A stretch of 64,000 nucleotides of DNA, from NCBI RefSeq assembly GCF_003286085.1, contig NW_020825598.1, forward strand, positions 1-64,000. Reading direction: 5' to 3'. Source of the stretch: Drosophila persimilis (taxonomy: Eukaryota; Arthropoda; Insecta; Diptera; Drosophilidae). Both the position numbers and the translations under genes were made by a program. Under the pieces are notes generated by a model, which did not search any database, was not told the origin of the DNA, and saw nothing but the letters and a program-made list of their open reading frames with translations. Below are positions 52,317-63,127 of this stretch, one piece after another. The stretch's first letter is position 1; each line of letters starts with the position of its first letter.

Positions 52317-55300
52317 TGTTGATGTTAATGTAGGTGGTGCTCTACAATCTCATCAATCTCCGTGGTGTCACTGATCACGTTGTGGGAACGTTTGGTTGCC
52401 ACATCTTCTGGAAAGAGCGGCGCTAGACGAGTTATCGGGCGCTTGTATACGCCAGATGGTGTCAACCACTCGTACGTGGTTGTCCTGTCCAGGATATGTC
52501 TTAATGATGCGACCCGTTGGCCACTTCATTACAGGAAGGTTGTCTTCCTTAACCAAAACTAATAATCTTTCAGGTACGTTTGGTGAAGCGGTCTTCCATT
52601 TATGCCGAGCTTGCAATTCTTGGAGGTATTCTGTAGACCATTGTTTCCAGAATGAATGCTTTAGGCGCGATACCAATTCCCAGCGCTTGACCAATGTTCT
52701 TCCTTGATGATCAGTATTGACGTCAGGAGGCGTTGTCAATGGTTCACCAATCAAGAAGTGTCCTGGGGTGAGCGCTGTTGTATCAGTGGGATCATTTGAC
52801 ATTGGAGTGATGGGTCGAGATTTGAGAATTGCTTCAATTTCGATTATCACTGTGTTTAGTTCTTCAAATGTCAATGAGGCTGTGTTGGTGGTTGTTATCA
52901 ACAGCTTTTTTACTGATTTTACCGCCGCTTCCCAGAGGCCGCCAAACGATGGTGCCCTGGGAGGAATGAATTTAAAATCCACTTGCTTTTTGTTGCAATG
53001 ATTCGTGATCAGAGCACTTGCCTTTGAGCTGAATATAGAGTCTTCTAATTTTTTAAGCTGGTTGTTTGCACCCACAAAGTTCGTTGCATTGTCGGCGATG
53101 TACGCCTTATCGGGTCTTTTGCCTCGGATCTTATGGTGGATCGAGATTGGTCCACAGTAGTCGACGCCTACATTAAGAAACGGGCGTGCTTGTGTGACTC
53201 GTTGTGCTGGGAGATTGCCCATGATCTGGTGTATCAGCTTTGGTCTAGCCTTGGTGCATCTAACACAGCTGTGGATGATGCTTCTAGCCATTGTCTTGTC
53301 ATTGATAATCCAATATTGTTGTCTTGCGATTGCCCTTAATGCTTGAGCATCACAATGCATGTTCTCCTCATGTAGCTCCCGCAAGATCATTTTGACGATT
53401 GGGTCATTGTAAGGCAGCAAAACTGGGTGTTTTGCGTTCTATGGAAGTAGAGCTTCTTCAAGTCTACCACCAACTCGGATGAGCTCATCGTCTCCTAGGA
53501 AGGGAGATAACGATATGATCGAGCTCGTTCTATCCACAGTCGTATAGCGTTGGAACTGTTTTAACTCTGCTGTAAACTCGACTTGTTGTATGGTTCGCAG
53601 GATTATAGTGCGGGCCTGAGTCAGTGCTTCTGCGCAGAGCGTCGTGGTGTTCGCTCTGTTGGTTTTGTAGCAGAAGCGTAACATATATGCCACAATGCGT
53701 TGCAGTTTGTGAAACGGGTTGCTATGTCTGCAAGTGTATAATTCATCCCCAACTGCGCTAGGTGTCATTGAAGAACCATTGCTGGGTTCTATGTTGGGTG
53801 CCTTCGTCCAGTTGTCTCGAGATCCGTGCAGGAATAATGGTCCATATAACCACAGATTGTGATCTGCCAGTCTGCTTGCTGCGATTCCTCTCGACAGGAC
53901 ATCGGCTGCGTTGTTGGCCGATGACACGTGACGCCATTGTGACTGGTTTGTTAATGCCTGGATTTTGGCTATTCGATTTGCCACAAAGGTATGGTATGTT
54001 GATGACGATGCGTTTATCCAGGATAACATACCGGTGCACATGTCCATGTGCAGATCCTGTCGGACTCGGTTTGTGAGCTCGGCCCCGAGGACTGCAGCAC
54101 AAAGTTCTAACCGTGGCAGCGATTGTTTGGCTGTCGGCGCCACACGTGATTTCGAACAGAGCAGTCTTATTGACACTTGGTTGTTTTTGTATGTAGATTC
54201 AAAGTCAAAGATTTGGGCCAGTTCGGAACATACCACCCGTTTGGTGATGCGTGTAGCCTGGCTTTTCTGTGTTCGTCCACACAATGTATCCTTCTTCGGC
54301 ATCCAGATGAGACCCAGAGTTTTCACGCTGTAGTGCTCTAGTGTCTCTCCTAATTTTACATCGGTTACAATATCCTCTTTGGGGATTCCTTGGAGAAGTT
54401 GCTCATTGTTGGAGCACCACTTGCGCAATTTGAATCCGGACGGTAGCAATATTTAGTTCTTGTCGAACATGAATTGCGTCTGGAATCGTGTTTGCTCCAG
54501 TTAGACAGTCGTCAACATAGAAATCGGTTTTGAATGTTGTTGATCCTACTGGTAGTCTGTCTTTGTATTGTATTGCCAAATGTTCCAGACATTTCGTTGC
54601 TAGGAACGGAGCAGCTGTTGTCCCATATGTTACTGTTTTCAGGCGATAGTACCTGATCTCTTCGGACGGATTGTTTATCCAGACTATCATCTGATGGAAT
54701 TGATCCTCCGGATTCATCCACACTTGCCGGTACATCTTTTCTATGTCCGCTGTGAATACGTACTTATGAATTCGAAATCGTTGCAGAATGGACATAAGTT
54801 CGCTCTGAACGGTGGGTCCAGCCTGCAGAATGTCATTCAAAGATTTCCCGCTTGTTGATTTGCATGAGGCATCGAATACTACCCGAAGCTTTGTGGTGGT
54901 GCTCTCAGGTTTGAGTACACAATGATGTGGATGTAGTGCCTTTTGGGAACTTTTGATGCTGGCACAATCTTCATATGTCCTAGTCCTTCATACTCTTCCA
55001 TGAAGTCCACATAACTCTTCCAAGTTTCTGTTGAGCTTCGCTGCTCCAACGCTAGGAATCTTTTTGTTGCGGTTTCCAACGACTCCCCCAAGGCTGAACG
55101 GTGTTCGGAAAATGACCGTCTGAAGCTGTCTGAAGATTTTCTATAAAATGAGCTTCACACCGTGCTTCCACCGGAGTGCGTGGTTTGTCTTCCGTCTCTA
55201 GATTGTCCAGAGTCCGGAATCTTTTCATTAGCTCGTTTACTCCCGTTGCACAAATGGGTGAGGAATTGTGGGCAGATTTGACTTTTCCTGCCACAATCCA

Positions 55301-55921
55301 TCCCAGTTTCGTGTTTTGTAGCAACGGGCTTCCTGTCCTTAGCTGCTGTTGATCTGGTAGCAGCAGCGAGTAGTAATGCTCGGCTCCGATTAGCATGTCG
55401 ATTTTGCCTGGCTTATGGAAATTTGGATCTGCCAGTGAGATCTTGCTTGGTACGTTAAAGCTATCTGAATCGAGTGCCTGAGCTGGTTGATCAGCTATTA
55501 TTTGTGGTAATACGAAAGCTTCAATTCTTTGCGTAAAACCATTGTGAAGGGATTTCATGAGCACATTTACTCTTGCTCTGCTGGTCTTTGATTGACCTCC
55601 AATTCCTTCGATCCGTAATGTTGTGTCTTTTAGTTTGAGGGACAACATTGATGCCATTCGTTCAGAGATCAAGTTTATCTGTGATCCTGAATCTAGCAGT
55701 GCTCTGAAATTAGCAACCTGCCCGTTGTTGGCTTCTACTGCCACCTTTGCTGTGGCCAGAAGATTGTAACTATTGTTACTTGCTGCACCAACCGTCGGGC
55801 CTCTTGATTCTGTAGCTGCGCCTGATGCTGTTTCCAAATATAGCATCGTGTTGTGCTCCTTGTCACACTTGAAGCAGTTTCGACCAGGGCATGCGTTTGT
55901 TTTGTGATTTGTTCTAAACAA
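52317..55921 (-). pseudogene. pol: BEL-3 pol, broken
   Basis: Collinear protease (RALLDSGSQINLISE), RT (FYVDDCLTG, about 54520), RNase H (LPRLELCAAVLGAE), H2C2 (HEENMHCDAQAL...CVRCTK) and integrase (GVDYCGPI, IADNATNFVGA, SFGGLWEAAVK). The integrase core lacks about 50 residues between DKAYI and ADNATNF, in frame. Further deletions and frame changes occur near 55080, 54880, 54430, 54230 (RNase H partly lost), 53430 and 52480. The C-terminal end reads DTTEIDEIVEHHLH, with stop near 52325, just before env. Encodes nothing intact. Confidence 0.85.
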
Positions 55922-57163
55922 TTAACGCACATTTTTTGTTTTTGTACCCAATTTAGTCGTTCTGATGGAGATTTGGAGCGAAATTCTTCGCATCCGTAAA
56001 GCCAACGGCTTGCTTTTGTGCTCGCGTTCTCCCTGTGTTTGCTGATGCACATGTCGCGCCTTTTGGCTCTCTCCTTGATGCTGGTGGCTTCTTACTGGTT
56101 CCTAGAACCCGAATTCTTTGCTCCAAGAACTGAAGCATCGTATCCAGCGCCTGAATGTTCTTTGAGCTTCCCAATGATTGCTCATACAAGGCCTTATTTG
56201 TTACATCCAGTTTGTTTCTGATAATGGCAATCAATATCGGATCCCATGTAGATATATTGCTGCCCAATCCCTTTAGTGATGCAAGGGATTCTATGGTTGT
56301 TATATACAACTCTTTTAATGACTTGGGATCATCATTAATTGTCTGGTGATTGAGGAAGCGGTTCAGTACCGTGTTTGAAACATCCCTGGGATTGTTGTAT
56401 GCGTCAACTAGTATTTCCCAAGCGGCTTCATAATTTTCTTCCTTTAGATCGATATGTCGAATCCGTCTTTCTGCCTCGCCGGTGACGGTGGTTTTAAGAT
56501 ACCACATCTTTTTCACCGTAGGCATGTTGGTTTCATGCACCATGCATGAGAACAGATCGAAGAACTGGGTCCATTTTAATAGATCCCCATCAAACTTTGG
56601 GATGCTGATGCGTGGAAGATGCACGTTATCCGTGTTTGGTGTGGCTGATTTTGTCAATGCTCTTTTGACCTTACTTTCCAGTGTTAGGTAGGATTCCATG
56701 TCATATCCTCCTTCCACTGGGTCCTCGTATTCCTCATGAATTGTGAAGTGGACTTCCTGCGCTTGAGTCCATAGTGATTTTATCAAATCACTTGATGTGC
56801 GTCCTTCCGCCTCTGAAAGTTGTTTCAGATTGCGTTTAACGTACTCCACTATGGCCTTTTGTCGGCGACATAGTGAAAGAAGTTTGCTGTAATCCTTCGA
56901 GGACTGCTGGATCAGACCGCTTTCTTTGGGAGCTACCGGAGGATTCTCATGCCTTTCTTTAAAGACGATTTGACGTTCCCCACGAGCACTAGACGTCTGT
57001 GATAGCTTATCCATGCATTCGGTAAAGATCGCAATGTGTTGCTGGAATGTGGAATTTTAAGTATTCATCCGTTTTGTCTGTATCGCGAAGTTTGGAGTCG
57101 TTTTTGTTGAAGCGATTCCACGCATTTTCGAGTGCTGATATTTTCGCTTAAAAATAAGAGGCC
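55922..57163 (-). pseudogene. gag: BEL-3 gag, broken and split
   Basis: Contains the capsid-like DUF1759 segment (LPRISIPKFDGDLLKWTQFFDLF, MWYLKTTVTGEAERRI) in the frame from 57014, then QKMCVNCLE and, after a frameshift at about 55925, FKCDKEHNTML. The N-terminal text NAWNRFNKNDSKLRDTDKTDEYLK lies at 57070-57140. A young BEL element (57164-59661) interrupts it: the sequence resumes at 59662 after the AGGCC target duplication. Confidence 0.8.
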
Positions 57164-57534
57164 TGTTCGGAGCAGAACCCAGCCGATTAGCTGCTTACCA
57201 AATAGCACCTAATTCTTGGCCCTCAGCCGCTTATTTTGTTTGTTACTTATGTCTATGTCACTCATTTGTTTGTTAAAGCTTTGCGCTTGCTTGCCCTGCT
57301 AAACGCTCTCTGCCAGCTCGCTCTTCGCTATCTCCGCTTTGCGTCTGCCTACCGACGTCGGCCGAGCGAAGCTGCGCTTAGCGATCGGAGCGGCAATGTA
57401 AAGAGCAGGCAAGCCACACTTGCAATTTGGATGTCACGCATTAAAGAGCATATCGCAATTTTATTTCTGCGCCGAGTTTTATTTAATTGAAATAATTAGT
57501 CGGCCGATTGGGGATAAAAACCATTATCTCCACA
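57164..57534 (+). repeat. BEL-4 5' LTR
   Basis: TGTTCGGAGC...ATCTCCACA, 371 bp. Pairs with 59291-59661. Followed by seven bases and the primer site. Confidence 0.93.
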
Positions 57535-57896
57535 TAAAATTTGGTGACCCCGACGTGATCTCTGAGTTGCAGTGTCAATTAATTATCATTCGCGATCGAC
57601 ATTCGTTAGCCTTAACAAATTTTCGGCGGTTAAGCACAATTCGGTGCTAAAACATACTTACATACACCTACATACACGCATTGCTGGCTATTAATTTCTC
57701 TGTCGCGACAATTCGGTCAGTGCAGTGCAGCGAACTCACTAATACACACAAGCGGAGTACAAAGCGGAATCGGACAGCTCGCACAGCCGCACTGCTAGAG
57801 GCATTAGCTGTAATCCCTTTGCTTTCGGTTCGCACGTTTATACGTATACAGGGTGTCTTTTTCGGTCGTGCTGAGTGACTCTTTTAAAACCTCAAC

Positions 57897-59262
57897 ATGG
57901 CAGCACCTGAGCCTACCAATGTCGCGAACGCAGCAATGCCGAGTGATGTTGATTTCTACAAGCACAAGGCCGAGTCCGTCGCGCGCCAACTAAAGGCCAT
58001 GGATCGCTTTCTCACCAAGGAAGAGAAGAAGAAGAGATGAGGCAGAACTTCAAGCTCGCTTAGAGCAAATCGAGCGAATGAATGCCGATTTCGATGCCGC
58101 TCAAACGAGCCTTGAAAGGCTGGATTTCCTGCAGTTAGCCCATGATGCCCGGCTGGACTTTTCGAATGTTTATGTCAAGGTTAGGTCCAGGCTGTCGCGG
58201 GAGTTGATGGCTGCTCGCACGGTAAATGTTGCCAATTCAACAGCTCGGCATACTCTCGAGGGAAATTCGTCGTTGTTCGCCTATAATAGTATAGGCCGTT
58301 CTCGAATGCCCGAGTTGCAGCTTCCGCGATTCGGTGGGAACTACATGGATTGGCCAGAATTCCACTCGATGTTCTCGACAATGGTGAACAAAGACCATCG
58401 TATCCCAATCATCGAAAGATTCCAATATCTTCGTGGATGTCTAGATGGTGCTGCGCTGGATACGATTCCTTCCTTGGAACTTTCTGAGGAGAATTACGAC
58501 AAGGCGTTGAATTTGCTAATGTTGCGATTCGATAATAAACTGTTGCATTTTCAGGCACACGTCAAGGCTATTTTCGGGCTGCAAGGGGTGGAGAAGGGCT
58601 CGGCTATCGGCTTGCGCGCGCTCAGCGATAAAATCAATTCGCACTTGCGTGCACTGCAGACCTTGGCGACCCCGCAGGAGATTTCCGATGGGTTGCTGAT
58701 CTTCATCATAGGCACGAAATTGGACCACAAGACCAAGGAGAAATGGGAGGAGAGCTTGCCGACGTCAGGATTGCCCAGGTGGTCAAGCATGGCCTCATTC
58801 TTGGAAGCAAGATGTCGGATGCTGGAAAATTTGGGATCGGCTATGGTAACAATTCCTAGCCAGCAGGTGGGAGAAAGTAAACCTAGCACCCTAATCACCT
58901 CCATTAACGATCATACTAGCTCAACATGCAAGTATTGCAAATCTTCTCATCACTACATATCCCGATGCCAGGCATTTCTAGATCTTCCTGTCTTTTCTCG
59001 ATACAAGGAGGTGAAGAAGCGCCATTTGTGTCTAAACTGCCTCAACAAAGGCCATTCATTGCAACGCTGCAAGTCAGGGGCATGTAGAAATTGCCAAGCC
59101 AAGCATCACACTCTGCTCCACATGCAGTCGGGCGCTGACGCTGAGTTGCCGTCGCCGAGCACGGAACCATCCCAGCGTAGCCGCCAGCTGCGCCCAAGCA
59201 AGCATCTTCAAGAGGGCCGTTGGAAAAATAGCGGTTCTGCCCCTTCAGGATGGATCTGTTGA
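57897..59262 (+). pseudogene. gag: BEL-4 gag, one frameshift, fused to a pol remnant
   Basis: Starts ATG 57897 (MAAPEPTNVANAAM). A one-base change in a GAA/GAG run (about 58022-58038) moves to the frame that carries the rest (58078-59262). DUF1759 segment (MPELQLPRFGGNYMDWPEF, FQYLRGCLDGAALDTI) and zinc knuckles CKYCKSSHHYISRC, CLNCLNKGHSLQRC, CRNCQAKHH. Near 59200 gag text joins the C-terminus of pol, read in another frame (FKRAVGKIAVLPLQDGSV), which ends 24 bp or so into the 3' LTR. Confidence 0.85.
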
Positions 59263-59290
59263 AAGCCTTTGCCTTCCAACGGGGGGTGAA

Positions 59291-59661
59291 TGTTCGGAGC
59301 AGAACCCAGCCGATTAGCTGCTTACCAAATAGCACCTAATTCTTGGCCCTCAGCCGCTTATTTTGTTTGTTACTTATGTCTATGTCACTCATTTGTTTGT
59401 TAAAGCTTTGCGCTTGCTTGCCCTGCTAAACGCTCTCTGCCAGCTCGCTCTTCGCTATCTCCGCGTTGCGTCTGCCTACCGACGTCGGCCGAGCGAAGCT
59501 GCGCTTAGCGATCGGAGCGGCAATGTAAAGAGCAGGCAAGCCACACTTGCAATTTGGATGTCACGCATTAAAGAGCATATCGGAATTTTATTTCTGCGCC
59601 GAGTTTTATTTAATTGAAATAATTAGTCGGCCGATTGGGGATAAAAACCATTATCTCCACA
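59291..59661 (+). repeat. BEL-4 3' LTR
   Basis: 371 bp, same ends as the 5' LTR; visible differences are GCTTTG/GCGTTG and TCGCAA/TCGGAA. Followed by target duplication AGGCC. Confidence 0.93.
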
Positions 59662-60205
59662 AGGCCGTTTGCTTTCGTTCTTGGGAATCTTTTTTAAAGT
59701 TCCGAATGCACCTCGATATTTCCTCACCAATCTCTTGCTGCACATCCATTGCCATTGTAGCGGCAGCTTCTGCCTCCATATGTGTATCCATTCTATCTGT
59801 TTGTACTTATTACTTTTGACCCGTTGGGAGTGTTTTATTTGCTTTGCAGCTGGATACGCTCCAAATCGCAACCGTTGTTGGTCAGAAAGGTAATAGTACA
59901 GGTGATGTGTTGGATGGAGGGATGTGTGCTGTTTCCTATTTATGGAACGCACGTAACAACAAAAATTGATTACCTTGGTGGTAATCGAATTCTATAGCTG
60001 TTTTTCTGTTGGCTGATAACCTGAATAAGTCAGATTTGCCAAAGTGATACTTATTGGTAGGAGATGCTACCGTAAGTGTATGGCCTGATGACAAATTTTT
60101 ATTGAAGATTTCCTGTCGACTGCTTCAATCTGATGTCCAGATCGAATCCTTTCACTGTAGCTTGATAGACAGTTTGAAAGGATGACCTAGGTCGGGGTCA
60201 CCAAA
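59662..60205 (-). pseudogene. BEL-3 gag start, leader and primer site
   Basis: Right-hand part of BEL-3 beyond the BEL-4 insertion. The gag start is probably ATG at about 59790 (MDTHMEAEAAATMAMDVQQEI), continuing in frame across the insertion point. Leader 59791-60184. Primer site TGGTGACCCCGACC on the minus strand, ending at 60203, same family as BEL-4. Confidence 0.7.
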
Positions 60206-60761
60206 TGTTAATGTGTGTGTGTGTAGGAAGCTGGGATGCATACGGTACATAAACCGTCTACAGTTTGGTCGTCGCAACTAGAACTTGAACCAGTTGGACT
60301 GCGGAGTGGGTATCTACGGTGCGCAAGGGAGGATCTGAAGACACAGCGACAGCCTCTGATGATTGCGATGGAAGATGAGTGACAGGCAGTTATGGTAGTG
60401 TTTCTGATACTGAGTTTTATTGAACAAATGCATCTCCTTATATAGCTATCAGTGGTACTCTTATTCTATGGGAAGGAACGCACAGGCTCCTTGTGAGTGT
60501 ATTTTTAGATTGGGTAAACTTACTCTGTGCGGGGGTTAAATTTCAGTGCATTTACTTAGGTACTTGGCAGCAATAAAGTAGATAGTTTATTGCTTGATGC
60601 CTTTTGGTGGGTTCGAGATTACAAGTGCTATTGTCTATTCTTAGTTGCTAATGTATTTTTCGTGTCGTCATATTCATTCACATGAAGTGACATGGACAAT
60701 TTTATTTATGAGTATTTGTGTATGAGATTGCACTGTATATTCGTAATATTCATTAAATACA
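60206..60761 (-). repeat. BEL-3 5' LTR
   Basis: Plus-strand ends TGTTAATG...AAATACA, about 556 bp. The left end is fixed by the primer site. The right end is inferred from a TG start on the minus strand (TGTATTTAATG). Its left portion resembles 61570-61700 (TCGTCGCAA / CTTGAAC / TTG-G-CT-CGGAG), so a related LTR lies nearby. Starts with a TG microsatellite. Confidence 0.65.
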
Positions 60762-60953
60762 TGTCTGTGGCTGAACAGTCTTCTTGCACTTTGGCTTGTT
60801 GGATTTGAGGGATTTACGAGACTTGCGGAGTGGCTTTGAGTAGCTTTTCTTGGACCTCCTGCTTTTGCAGTTTTTGCCCGGATAGTCCATGGCTAGTAGC
60901 AACTCCGTATCGACTTCGATCAGTGCTAAGAGCGGTGACGAGCTGCGTGCCAT
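60753..60953 (-). CDS. Small basic Lys/Arg/Ser/Cys-rich frame, protamine-like composition
   Basis: About 66 codons from ATG 60953; the frame is open about 14 codons further upstream (SPSTDYNSISFQI). N-terminal part is neutral (MARSSSPLLALIEVDTELLL). C-terminal part is strongly basic with spaced Cys (NCKSRRSKKSYSK, RKSRKSLKSNKPKCKK). The last codons and stop fall in the BEL-3 LTR, so the gene, if real, is C-terminally cut by that insertion. Composition recalls small fly sperm chromatin proteins, but no family is assigned. It lies in the only stretch not explained by a TE. Confidence 0.4.
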   Translation of the reverse strand: MARSSSPLLALIEVDTELLLAMDYPGKNCKSRRSKKSYSKPLRKSRKSLKSNKPKCKKTVQPQTCI

Positions 60954-61002
60954 GATCTGGAACGAGATGGAATTGTAGTCGGTGCTCGGTGATCAAAAAT
61001 AT

Positions 61003-61563
61003 ATGCGTAGTCAACTCTCAAAGACTAACAGTGCCACGTCGTCAAAGCTACGATATAAGGATGTAAAAGAGAATGTGGCTATCTTTTCAGAGTTGAGTCA
61101 GCCCAGAGATGACACCCATCCTTCTGCAAACGTGTCCATGCTTCAGAATATGAAAACAGATGAGCTGCCAGAAATCGAGTGCAGTATGAGTATAGATGAG
61201 GTGTTGTGCTGGCTGTGGCATCCTGTTCAGTGCAGAGCAAGCTGCTGCTGTTGCATTGCTTAATGGGTCCTATGGAGCTTGCAGGTCGATAGTCAGGCTG
61301 TAGGGAGCAAAAGGAAACTGCTGCACTCATTAGTGGATTTAAATGCGCAAAGAACTCACTCCACGGTACTGAGCTCTGGGGCCTTGGGACATCGCAAGCC
61401 AACGCTGCGCTGCGACGTGTACCGCCCTCTGACCGTGGTATATGGATCCAAACCGGCGTTTTTGTTTCGGGCAAAAAACAATGTGAACAAATCAAATGAA
61501 TCTGTTGATAAAAATTCACTTGATTCTGGTGATTGTCAATATGACAATAGTATGCTGAAAATG
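61003..61563 (+). pseudogene. Unrecognised decayed plus-strand frame in non-TE DNA
   Basis: Two protein-like stretches in one frame: MRSQLSKTNSATSSKLRYKD... to ECSMSIDE (about 61003-61200), and GSKRKLLHSLVDLNAQ...VVYGSKPAFLFRAKNN (about 61305-61490). A middle piece reads well in another frame (SAEQAAAVALLNGSYGACRS, about 61225-61290). This suggests two indels. No family recognised. Begins 50 bp from the divergent basic frame on the minus strand. May be a fragment of a host gene. Confidence 0.35.
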
Positions 61564-61569
61564 TAACTT

Positions 61570-62100
61570 TGTATGCTACTGGTTCATGTACCAGTAACAA
61601 ATGGTCGCCGCAATCGGTACTTGAACAAATTGGGCTTCGGAGATGTGAATACGTACGAGTTTTCTTTCGTACTGATTTTATTTGGTAAAATGCGAGGATA
61701 TTAGGTATGTTTAATTAGTTCTGAGTATAATATTGCTAGGGAAATGTGTTATATCTATTTAGGACTAAGCAATTACTACAAATCCACCAGTGGAATATTC
61801 CAAGGGTCAGATTTATGACGGTCACAATGTGTCTCATGCAGATGGTGTGAGATTTGACCACATGCTGGTCATCCAGAATTTGTTTAATGATAGTGTTGTA
61901 AATATCTTAACAGTGTATGTACACAAATGCATGCAGCTGTCCGTTGTATATTTATTTAGGTCAGTAGTGCATGTCACATATTGATATTTAGAGCATATTA
62001 TCGTTTATTTATTTAGGTGGCTGGGAAATCTTAACCTTTTATGGCTTGCTATTTGTCTAGGTCTAATCATACGATTTTGTACTTCAATTGAAATCGTACA
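61570..62100 (-). repeat. LTR of an envelope-bearing element (3' LTR)
   Basis: Plus-strand ends TGTATGC...CGTACA, about 531 bp. On the minus strand it is preceded by a purine-rich tract (GGTCGGGAGGA, about 62101-62112), as expected of a 3' LTR. Partly similar to the BEL-3 LTR. No second copy is in the window. Confidence 0.6.
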
Positions 62101-62220
62101 TCCTCCCGACCGTTGAACATAGTATGCTCAACTATCATCAATATTGATTATGAATGGATGCCTTGGTGCGTTTTCTTCACTAGCTGATGAGCTACGTGTT
62201 TGTCTCTGCTGAGAAGGGGG

Positions 62221-63075
62221 TCATGTTGTGTACCACCTTTTAACCAGATGAATCATGATAAAGAGCAGTGCAATGTATATGGCAATATGATGATGATCAA
62301 TGGTTTCAAGATTGTGGGGTAACTTGAAACTTTTATGTGGTAGCAGATTCGTTTCCATTTGATACAGATCCTTGTAGTTCAGCTTTTCATCGTTCCTTGA
62401 AACTTTATTTGTAGAATGTTCAGTTAATGTTTCGTTGAGGTCACTATCTCCGAAACGAGCGTATGATAACTGCAGAATAGTTTCCAATGCGCTCTGACTT
62501 GTGACAGTCATTAGCGAATTCCGAATGATGCATCCGGGTTGGGCCTTCAATATTCCTGAGTGTTGTAACTTGATATTCGAAATGCCATCTGCACATACCG
62601 CTGACAGCTTTAATAATGACTTTGTTGCAAAAATCCATCGATTTCTTTTATGCTCAACCATAAAAATCAGGAATTCTAGCAGCCCTCCTTTTCCTGTAAA
62701 GATCAGGTCCCACTTGCGTATTTTTTCTATTATCGCTACTGCTTCTGGCGATCCTTTCTTTATTTGTTTTGGAAATAGGGATTTCTTCCTGCCTGTCCTG
62801 GTCTCCCCTTGGCTCTCTTCCATTGTTGGTTTTTGTGGTCCTCCTTTTGGTGACTGTTGCCTTGGGCTCTTGGTTCTCGGGCTTTTTCCTCGTGTTTGGG
62901 TATTTGCTAGTTGTTCTAGCCTCTCTCGCATATGTATTGGGAGGTCTGTTCTCTCTGAAAATTGTAGTAGTTGTTTCTTTTGGGTTTCTAGTCCCTCCAG
63001 TTTCTCCAATCCGAATTCTTCGCAATAGTTTTGTAACTCCAGTTTCGTTGCTTGGTTTATCCATTGTTTTGCCAT
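62221..63075 (-). CDS. Chimeric gag-env frame
   Basis: 284 open codons from ATG 63075. The first about 140 residues are gypsy gag of the gypsy O type (MAKQWINQATKLELQ, KIRKWDLIFTGKGGLLEFL), beside a tRNA-Lys-type primer site. From about 62655 on, the text is the C-terminal part of an F-like envelope: DGISNIKLQHSG, SALETILQLSYARFGDSD, then a membrane anchor (HHIAIYIALLFIMIHLVKRW) and a short tail. The two halves come from different parts of retroelements and are fused in frame. Gag lacks its capsid C-terminus and knuckles; the envelope lacks its ectodomain start and fusion region. Likely a deletion product; function unknown. Confidence 0.7.
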   Translation of the reverse strand: MAKQWINQATKLELQNYCEEFGLEKLEGLETQKKQLLQFSERTDLPIHMRERLEQLANTQTRGKSPRTKSPRQQSPKGGPQKPTMEESQGETRTGRKKSLFPKQIKKGSPEAVAIIEKIRKWDLIFTGKGGLLEFLIFMVEHKRNRWIFATKSLLKLSAVCADGISNIKLQHSGILKAQPGCIIRNSLMTVTSQSALETILQLSYARFGDSDLNETLTEHSTNKVSRNDEKLNYKDLYQMETNLLPHKSFKLPHNLETIDHHHIAIYIALLFIMIHLVKRWYTT

Positions 63076-63111
63076 CTTGACTTTGAGATTATGTTACTTA
63101 TGCTACCACAA

Positions 63112-63126
63112 CCTGCTCGGGCGCCA
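63112..63126 (-). other. tRNA-Lys-type primer binding site, gypsy Q
   Basis: Minus strand TGGCGCCCGAGCAGG, same first 15 bases as gypsy O and P, one base from the LTR that follows. Confidence 0.75.
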
Positions 63127-63127
63127 C

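Larger units (their letters stand above)
57164..59661 (+). mobile_element. BEL-4, gag-only deletion derivative with paired LTRs
   Basis: Complete 2.5 kb insertion with target duplication AGGCC (57159-57163 and 59662-59666). The two 371-bp LTRs differ at two positions by eye. Primer site TGGTGACCCCGACGTGATC (57542-57560) and a polypurine tract AACGGGGGGTGAA next to the 3' LTR. Pol is missing except about its last 30 codons, so the copy would depend on proteins from a full-length relative. Confidence 0.92.

Noticed and set aside
61079..61600. 173-codon minus-strand frame
   Set aside because: It crosses into the LTR at 61570, and the plus strand reads more protein-like in two long pieces. No family in either, so the minus frame was not listed.
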